Shown piece by piece: positions 56,026-61,374 of a DNA stretch of 61,374 nt. A program made the translations under genes and the position numbers. Within the stretch, counting starts at the first letter, position 1. Each line of letters opens with the position of its first letter. Source of the DNA: an uncultured Akkermansia sp. (GTDB taxonomy: Bacteria > Verrucomicrobiota > Verrucomicrobiia > Verrucomicrobiales > Akkermansiaceae); the NCBI GenBank assembly GCA_947601655.1, contig CANQGG010000008.1, positions 1-61,374 of the forward strand. Reading direction: 5' to 3'. The notes beneath the pieces are model-generated. The model saw only the letters and a list, made by a program, of their open reading frames with translations, made no database searches and was not told the DNA's origin.

Positions 56026-57676
56026 GCTGAGCATTTGCTGCCTGTATGCGCTTCTTTCAGTCCTGCTCGGGGGAGGCTGTGGGGAAGGGGATCGCCGGAG
56101 TTCCGCTGCTAAAGCTGCACGAGAAGGAATCCTGTTGCTTGGCAATAATGCGGAGCCACAGAGCCTTGATCCGCACAAATCAACGGCTGTAGCAGATGGT
56201 AAGATCATCTCCTCATTGCTGGAAGGGCTCGTGCGTCCGGATGCTCGTGAATCCGGTTTGGTGCACCCGGGCATGGCTGAAAGTTGGGAGAAGAACGCTG
56301 ATGCGACGGAGTGGCGCTTCCATCTGCGTGAAGCATTCTGGAGCGATGGTCAGCCAGTGACTTCACGTGATTTTGCGTACGCCTATCAACGTTTGTTGCA
56401 TCCAGCTTTCGGTGGACGATATGTCGAAATGCTCTACCCGCTTCGCGGCGCGCGTGCATACAATCATGGAGAGATTCAGTGGGAAGAAGTGCAAGGCGTG
56501 AGTACTCCGGATGAGCATACCCTGCTGCTGCGCTTTGAAAATCCCACGCCGCACCTGCTCCAGATGCTGCTGCATTACACGTGGTTTCCCCTGCCTGCAC
56601 ACCATGTAGAGGCCCTGGGCGGCATGCTGGATCGTCGCAGCCTGTGGACTTCTCCCGAGAACTGGGTGGGCAACGGCGCTTATTTGCTGCAGGAACGCCG
56701 CATGAACGATTATATTTCCGTTGTCCCTAATCCGCATTACTGGCGTGCGAGCGAGGTGCGCAACCGGGGCATCCGTTTCCTTCCCATCGTGAATGGATAT
56801 ACGGAGACACGGATGTTTTTCGGGGGAAAACTGCATATTACTAACAATGTACCCCCGGAGATGCTGGAGATGGCCCTCTCGCGTTCTCTTCGCGAGTTCT
56901 GCCGTGATCCTTACTATTGCACTATTTTCTACCGTCTGAACACCACCCGCAAGCCATTGAATGATGTGAGGGTTCGGCGTGCTCTTTCTTTGGCAATTGA
57001 TCGCGAGGCCCTCGTGGCACGCGTGGTGCATGGCGCGGGCATGACCGCATACGGCTTCACGCCGCCCACCAGGGAATACGATGCATACGATCACTCCGTC
57101 GCGGAGATGACACAGTCTGAGAGGGAAAGCGAAGCCAGACGACTGCTGGCGAATGCCGGATTCCCGGGGGGCAATGGGTTTCCGACTCTGGAACTCATGA
57201 CGACTTCGCGCGATGTGCAGCGTGTAACGGCCGAGTGCATCCAATCCATGTGGAGTCGTGTACTCGGGGTACAGGTGGAAATCCGCGCTTGTGAGTGGAC
57301 AGCCTACAAAGCAGCGCAGCAGAACGGCGAGTACGATATTTCCTCTTCCTCGTGGAGCGGGGACTACGCTGATCCTGCCACTTTTGTCGGTCTTTGGCGC
57401 ACCGGGGCAGGGAATAACTGCACGGGCTGGGGAAGCGCCGTCTGCGACGCAGCGCTGGATGCCGCCGATGCTTCTCCCACCACAGCCGGGCGCATGTTGA
57501 AGCTCGCCGAAGCGGAACGGGAAATGCTAGAGGCTTGCCCGATTATTCCTCTTTACTGGAGCGAGAGAACTTATATGAAAAGTTCGTTGGTGGTAGAGGG
57601 CTGGTATCCTCTGCTGTTGGATCAACACCCGCTGGATGCCGTGGAACTCCGGCAAAATCTCCCTGCCGAACCATGA
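56012..57676 (+). CDS. oppA: Peptide ABC transporter substrate-binding lipoprotein (OppA-like)
   Basis: 554 residues with a lipobox LLGGGC (lipidated C23) after a short signal peptide. The mature protein has the family pattern NAEPQSLDPHKST at the start, then DGKIISSLLEGLVR, WRFHLREAFWSDGQPVTSRDFAYAYQRL and VRRALSLAIDREAL. It binds oligopeptides outside the inner membrane and hands them to the permeases. The murein-peptide form MppA is possible. It overlaps the helicase gene by 14 nt, and its stop overlaps the oppB start (ATGA). Confidence 0.92.
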   Translation: MAMNRLSICCLYALLSVLLGGGCGEGDRRSSAAKAAREGILLLGNNAEPQSLDPHKSTAVADGKIISSLLEGLVRPDARESGLVHPGMAESWEKNADATEWRFHLREAFWSDGQPVTSRDFAYAYQRLLHPAFGGRYVEMLYPLRGARAYNHGEIQWEEVQGVSTPDEHTLLLRFENPTPHLLQMLLHYTWFPLPAHHVEALGGMLDRRSLWTSPENWVGNGAYLLQERRMNDYISVVPNPHYWRASEVRNRGIRFLPIVNGYTETRMFFGGKLHITNNVPPEMLEMALSRSLREFCRDPYYCTIFYRLNTTRKPLNDVRVRRALSLAIDREALVARVVHGAGMTAYGFTPPTREYDAYDHSVAEMTQSERESEARRLLANAGFPGGNGFPTLELMTTSRDVQRVTAECIQSMWSRVLGVQVEIRACEWTAYKAAQQNGEYDISSSSWSGDYADPATFVGLWRTGAGNNCTGWGSAVCDAALDAADASPTTAGRMLKLAEAEREMLEACPIIPLYWSERTYMKSSLVVEGWYPLLLDQHPLDAVELRQNLPAEP

Positions 57677-58596
57677 TGCGATTTCTTATTAAGCGCGTGT
57701 TGCAGGGAGTCTTCGTGATTTTCGTATTGGAGACTCTGACTTTCTTCCTTGTGCGGGCGCTACCCGGCAATCCCTTCCTGGGTGAGCGTAAGTTACCGGA
57801 CCATGTGCTGGAGCAGCTCAACAGTCTGTATGGGCTGGATGCCGCGGCATGGGAGCAGTACGTTCGCTATTGGAAAGCGATTTTGCTACATGGAGATTTT
57901 GGTCCTTCGCTGGTGCGCGAAGGCGTACAGGTGTCAGAAATAATAGCCCAGGCCTTTCCCGTTTCTCTTCTTCTCGGCAGCGTTGCCATGCTCCTGGCCG
58001 TTGTGGTGGGTATTCCTGTCGGCATGTTTGCAGCCTACCATCGCAATCGCCTGCCGGATACCTTACTTATGCTGGGGGCTGTGGCGGGGATTTGCATTCC
58101 CTCATTTGTGCTTGCTCCGTTGTTGGGAATATCGCTGGGTATGCATGTCCCCGGGTTGAGTGTGGCGGGATGGGATAATCCGCTCTGCATTGTGTTGCCT
58201 TCTATTGCGCTGGGAGCGGTGAATGCGGCTTATGTGGCACGCCTCACTCGGAGTGGAATGCTCGAAACGCTCTCATCCGATTTTGTGCGTACGGCGCGAG
58301 CGAAGGGTGCGAGTCCGTCTCGCATCCTTTGGCATCATGCCTTGCGGAGCGGTCTTCTGCCTGCAGTGGCGTACCTTGGTCCTGCCTTTGCAGCGCTCAT
58401 CACCGGTTCATTCGTGGTAGAAACCTGCTTTCAGGTGCCGGGAATGGGACTGCATTTTGTGAATGCCACCACGGATCGCGACTATTTTCTCATCCAGGGG
58501 CTGGTGCTCTGCTACGGCGTGCTCATTGTACTGGCCAATTTGTCCGTGGATATCCTTCTTGCCTGGCTTAATCCTCGCATACGATCTGCTGAATGA
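57673..58596 (+). CDS. oppB: Peptide ABC transporter permease (OppB/DppB-like)
   Basis: 307 residues from ATG 57673, which sits in the oppA stop; an earlier start at 57535 would lie inside oppA. N-terminal MMRFLIKRVLQGVFVIFVL is the usual first helix, and the cytoplasmic EAA loop is SDFVRTARAKGASPSRILWH. Six helices in all. Confidence 0.93.
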   Translation: MMRFLIKRVLQGVFVIFVLETLTFFLVRALPGNPFLGERKLPDHVLEQLNSLYGLDAAAWEQYVRYWKAILLHGDFGPSLVREGVQVSEIIAQAFPVSLLLGSVAMLLAVVVGIPVGMFAAYHRNRLPDTLLMLGAVAGICIPSFVLAPLLGISLGMHVPGLSVAGWDNPLCIVLPSIALGAVNAAYVARLTRSGMLETLSSDFVRTARAKGASPSRILWHHALRSGLLPAVAYLGPAFAALITGSFVVETCFQVPGMGLHFVNATTDRDYFLIQGLVLCYGVLIVLANLSVDILLAWLNPRIRSAE

Positions 58597-59537
58597 GGAC
58601 CTCGAATACTAATCATGGATGCTCCTTGTGGCAGGATGCTCTTCAGAGGCTCCTGCGCAATCGCGCCTCGGTTCTTTCAGGTATCTTCCTGATTTTGATG
58701 GTGCTTTCGTGTTTCATCCTTCCGCTTCTTCCCTGTATTCCGAATCCCAACGCGACCAATCTTGAAGCCATTGCCCAGGGCAGCAGCTGGCAGCACTGGC
58801 TCGGTACAGATCACCTCGGTCGCGATATGCTGGCCCGTGTGCTCTATGGCGGTCGCATTTCTCTGCTGGTAGGGTTCGCGGCCACGGCTGTTTCCTTCAT
58901 CCTCGGACTCTTTTATGGCATGGTGTCAGGGTACGTGGGCGGCCGCATGGATGCGTGGATGATGCGTGCGGTTGACGTGCTCTTTGCTCTGCCGTTCATC
59001 GTGGTGGTGATCGTGTTTTCATTGAGTATTGAGGAGCCGTGCCGCGAGTTTACGTCATGGGTGGTGCGTTACACCGGGTGGAGCAGGGATTCCGTGGCGC
59101 CGTTGTTGGGGCTTGTACCTCTCTTTCTCGCCATTGGAGCCCTCGGCTGGCTTACCCTCGCGCGCATTGTGCGTACGCAAACGCTTGTACTGCGCGAGCA
59201 GGAATATGTGCTTGCCGCTCGTTCTCTCGGGCTAGGACACGGCTCCATACTTCTGCGCTATATTGCCCCGAACCTCCTCAGCCCCGTGATTGTTTACACG
59301 ACTCTTGCTGTGCCGGGCATCATGCTGACGGAGTCCACACTTTCCTTTATCGGTCTGGGAGTGAAGGCGCCCAATTCCTCGTGGGGAACACTCATCAAGG
59401 AGGGAGCGGATCGCATGGAGGTGGCGCCCCAATTACTGCTCTACCCGGCTCTCTTCTTTTGTTTGACGCTGCTCGCTCTTAATTTTTTCGGGGACGGCTT
59501 GCGCGATGCGTTGGATCCGAGGAGCGCAAAAGATTGA
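58593..59537 (+). CDS. oppC: Peptide ABC transporter permease (OppC/DppC-like)
   Basis: 314 residues, overlapping oppB by 4 nt (ATGA). Typical sequences are GTDHLGRDMLARVLYGGRIS, the EAA loop EYVLAARSLGLGHGSILLRYI, and GLGVKAPNSSWGTL. The ATPases (oppD/oppF) that drive this transporter are not in the window; the next gene is on the other strand. Confidence 0.94.
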   Translation: MRTSNTNHGCSLWQDALQRLLRNRASVLSGIFLILMVLSCFILPLLPCIPNPNATNLEAIAQGSSWQHWLGTDHLGRDMLARVLYGGRISLLVGFAATAVSFILGLFYGMVSGYVGGRMDAWMMRAVDVLFALPFIVVVIVFSLSIEEPCREFTSWVVRYTGWSRDSVAPLLGLVPLFLAIGALGWLTLARIVRTQTLVLREQEYVLAARSLGLGHGSILLRYIAPNLLSPVIVYTTLAVPGIMLTESTLSFIGLGVKAPNSSWGTLIKEGADRMEVAPQLLLYPALFFCLTLLALNFFGDGLRDALDPRSAKD

Positions 59538-59556
59538 ACACCACTATGTTTTGTTG

Positions 59557-60753
59557 TTAGAGCGCATCGCCCCATTGTGGCATTGGCTGGGGGGCGGAGA
59601 TGGAGCAAATGTTGCGAATAAGTCGCATCCATTCTTCTTCTCCCTGGGTGATTTGAATGCTGATACGCAGGAAATATATCGGCACATCCATTTCGTCCGG
59701 TTTCAGAAAACGAACGGCATCCTTCTCCGTCGTGACGATGAGGTCAATAGCGCGATCTGCGCAACGTTGCACAAAAGAGTCCATTTCCGCCTGGTCGAAC
59801 CAGTGGTGGTCCGGGTATCGACGTCGAATCTCAATTTTAGCTGCCTGTTGTTCGACGAGTTTTTCAAAACTCTCCGGGCGTGCGATGCCGCTCAGACACG
59901 CCACGTATTTGTTACGTAAAAACTCAAGGGGTTTGCGTTCTCCGGTGAACACATTTTCCAGATAATCCGGCGCGTGATTGGTCACAATGATATCTGCAAG
60001 CTTGTTGTACCGGCGGATGGTGGCAATGAGCTCATCCTGAGGTTTTCCATCGCTCTTTGTGAGGATGATGTAACCGGCTCTCGCCAGACTCGATCGCGGC
60101 TCTCGCATGGTTCCGCGCGGTAGAAGAGCTCCCGTGCCAAACGGAGAGCCGCAGTCCACCAGCACGATGTCGATCTCGTGCTTGAGCTTGAGGTACTGCA
60201 TGCCGTCATCCAAAATCAGGGTGTTGCTTCCCAACTGCTCGATGGCAAAGATTCCGGATTTGACGCGATCCTTGTCCACCAGAACCGCCACTCCATCCAA
60301 ATTCCGGGCCAGCATGAAGGGTTCATCTCCGGCGTAAATCGGTGAAAGGTAACGTGTCTTCCCATCGCTGGCAATTTTAGGCAGATTGCGCACCTGCCTC
60401 CCTTCCGCAGTTTTCCATTCCTGCGGCATGGGCAGATCTGCGCTTTTGTATCCCCGGGTGAGAATGGCGCATTTCCTTCCGCGTGCGGAGAGCGTGCGCG
60501 CCAGCAATTCCACTACCGGCGTCTTTCCAGTGCCCCCCGCTGTGATATTCCCGACGCTTATCACGAAAGTACCCAGGTAGTGCACTGTGCGGATTCTCCG
60601 ACGGAACAAAAACAGACGTATCCTGACCAGGATGTAGAACAGCCACGATGCCACGCGCAGAATGCAGCGCATGATCCACGCCCTGAAGCCATGCGCTCGA
60701 CCGAAAATGATATCCGTCCCCCATTCCTCCAGCTCTTCCATGCGAGACTTCAT
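59557..60753 (-). CDS. lpxK: Tetraacyldisaccharide 4'-kinase
   Basis: 398 residues. The P-loop GNITAGGTGKTP (68-79) follows a single N-terminal membrane helix, and DDGMQYLKL is the hallmark of LpxK. It phosphorylates the 4' position of the lipid A precursor at the inner membrane, showing that this organism makes lipid A. A C-terminal extension of about 40 residues is atypical. It converges with oppC. Confidence 0.94.
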   Translation of the reverse strand: MKSRMEELEEWGTDIIFGRAHGFRAWIMRCILRVASWLFYILVRIRLFLFRRRIRTVHYLGTFVISVGNITAGGTGKTPVVELLARTLSARGRKCAILTRGYKSADLPMPQEWKTAEGRQVRNLPKIASDGKTRYLSPIYAGDEPFMLARNLDGVAVLVDKDRVKSGIFAIEQLGSNTLILDDGMQYLKLKHEIDIVLVDCGSPFGTGALLPRGTMREPRSSLARAGYIILTKSDGKPQDELIATIRRYNKLADIIVTNHAPDYLENVFTGERKPLEFLRNKYVACLSGIARPESFEKLVEQQAAKIEIRRRYPDHHWFDQAEMDSFVQRCADRAIDLIVTTEKDAVRFLKPDEMDVPIYFLRISIQITQGEEEWMRLIRNICSISAPQPMPQWGDAL

Positions 60754-60761
60754 GCTGCCCC

Positions 60762-60790
60762 ATGGTAACGCAAAATATGGCAGCTGTCAA
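60762..60790 (-). promoter_or_regulatory. Promoter of lpxK
   Basis: On the minus strand, TTGACA (60790-60785) and TACCAT (60767-60762) are 17 nt apart. The -10 box ends 8 nt before the ATG, so the message would be leaderless. Confidence 0.65.
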
Positions 60791-60831
60791 GGTTCACTCT
60801 GATGGAACTACAACTTGCAAATTTCTGCTTA

Positions 60832-60860
60832 TTGACTTTATGTGTGTTACTTAGTATTTT
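60832..60860 (+). promoter_or_regulatory. Possible upstream promoter of the Y-family polymerase
   Basis: TTGACT at 60832-60837 and TATTTT at 60855-60860 are 17 nt apart, about 115 nt before the gene. Confidence 0.45.
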
Positions 60861-60904
60861 GCTTCGGGACGCATTATTTGTTACATGTTCTTCTGAATAG
60901 CAGT

Positions 60905-60920
60905 CGTATTTCGTCATACG
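60905..60920 (+). promoter_or_regulatory. Inverted repeat, possible SOS-type operator
   Basis: CGTAT-TTCGTC-ATACG is a perfect 5-bp inverted repeat between two promoter candidates of a polymerase gene of a kind often induced by DNA damage. Confidence 0.3.
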
Positions 60921-60948
60921 GTCGTTCCTATCTCACATGGGGAATCCC

Positions 60949-60977
60949 TTGACGAAAGCGTGAGGTTAGGCTAGCAT
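60949..60977 (+). promoter_or_regulatory. Proximal promoter of the Y-family polymerase
   Basis: TTGACG at 60949-60954 and TAGCAT at 60972-60977 are 17 nt apart. The -10 box overlaps ATG 60976 and ends 7 nt before an in-frame GTG at 60985. Confidence 0.45.
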
Positions 60978-61374
60978 GAGCGATGTGAGAGAGCCCTTGC
61001 AAAATCCACAGCAGCACCTTTATGCTGCCATCGACTTGAAGTCTTTTTATGCTTCGGTGGAGTGTGTAGAGCGTGGGCTTGATGCGCTGACGACACACCT
61101 TGTGGTTGCAGATTTATCACGTACGGAAAAAACAATTTGCCTGGCGGTCTCGCCGGCTTTGAAGCACTATGGCATTCCCGGGAGGGCGCGGCTTTTTGAG
61201 GTCGTACAGAGTGTGGAGGAGGTGAATCGCAAGAGGAGAGCGGGCATTCGCGGATCTTTCAGAGGTAAGAGCACGGACGCCGTCGAGTTGAGACGACATC
61301 CGGATTATGCGCTCGACTACATTGTGGCTCCGCCGCGGATGCGCCTCTACATCGACTACAGCGCGCGGGTGCAG
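60976..61374 (+). CDS. Y-family DNA polymerase (UmuC/DinB superfamily), cut by the window edge
   Basis: 133 codons are visible and the frame is still open at the end. The start of the palm domain is clear: YAAIDLKSFYASVECVERG, with the catalytic aspartate and the FYASVE box of translesion polymerases. It is followed by VSPALKHYGIPGRARLFEV, as in UmuC-like proteins of the YqjW/UvrX type rather than DinB, which reads DMDAFFASVE. The initiator may be ATG 60976 or, if the proximal promoter is used, GTG 60985. Confidence 0.85.
   Translation, partial: MSDVREPLQNPQQHLYAAIDLKSFYASVECVERGLDALTTHLVVADLSRTEKTICLAVSPALKHYGIPGRARLFEVVQSVEEVNRKRRAGIRGSFRGKSTDAVELRRHPDYALDYIVAPPRMRLYIDYSARVQ

Overview
The window looks like the chromosome of a Gram-negative, diderm bacterium. 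It has lpxK (lipid A), an Opp-type lipoprotein, many signal peptides and a periplasmic-type S1C protease. The long purine-rich genes, the shape of the atp operon and the Sel1/Rhs content suggest Verrucomicrobiota, perhaps near Akkermansia. That placement is inferred from protein style, not from a marker gene. No rRNA or tRNA gene was recognised.

Layout. (1) 1-22532 is an accessory region. A group II intron 3' end is followed by a 1,920-residue Rhs protein whose tip resembles the Tlde1/DUF2778 L,D-transpeptidase-like toxin fold. The next gene overlaps it by 4 nt and encodes a secreted Sel1-type protein. Five more tandem Sel1-repeat paralogues follow, built from shared DNA blocks, with slipped homopolymers, an internal fusion and a 540-bp tandem duplication. 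After them come a frameshifted secreted protein, two polytopic membrane proteins, a relict Sel1 start and one unknown soluble protein. I read this as a polymorphic toxin with an expanded secreted Sel1 family, one or more of which may be immunity proteins. (2) 22637-29245 is a complete F1Fo ATP synthase operon, atpBEFHAGDC, with a strong hairpin after atpE. (3) 29298-35360 (minus strand) holds a UbiA/MenA-type prenyltransferase, an MFS-acyltransferase fusion and an Aas-like AMP-ligase. Together the last two look like a split lysophospholipid import and re-acylation system. (4) 35416-37602 holds asd, ispA and a TM2 protein. (5) 37680-45381 is a mobile-element remnant: a 2,372-residue phage-type polyvalent protein of foreign base style and an internally deleted tyrosine integrase. 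(6) 45385-52013 holds a ribbon-helix-helix-like gene with a palindromic operator, small membrane proteins, an S1C protease, a SMUG1-type uracil-DNA glycosylase, parA, comF, xerC/D and a DUF486 protein. (7) 52327-61374 holds a SNF2 helicase, oppABC without ATPases, lpxK, and the start of a Y-family polymerase cut by the window edge.

Several genes (rhs, parA, lpxK, the polymerase) have sigma-70-like promoters whose -10 box ends only 7-9 nt before the start codon. This suggests leaderless transcripts are common here and guided several start choices.
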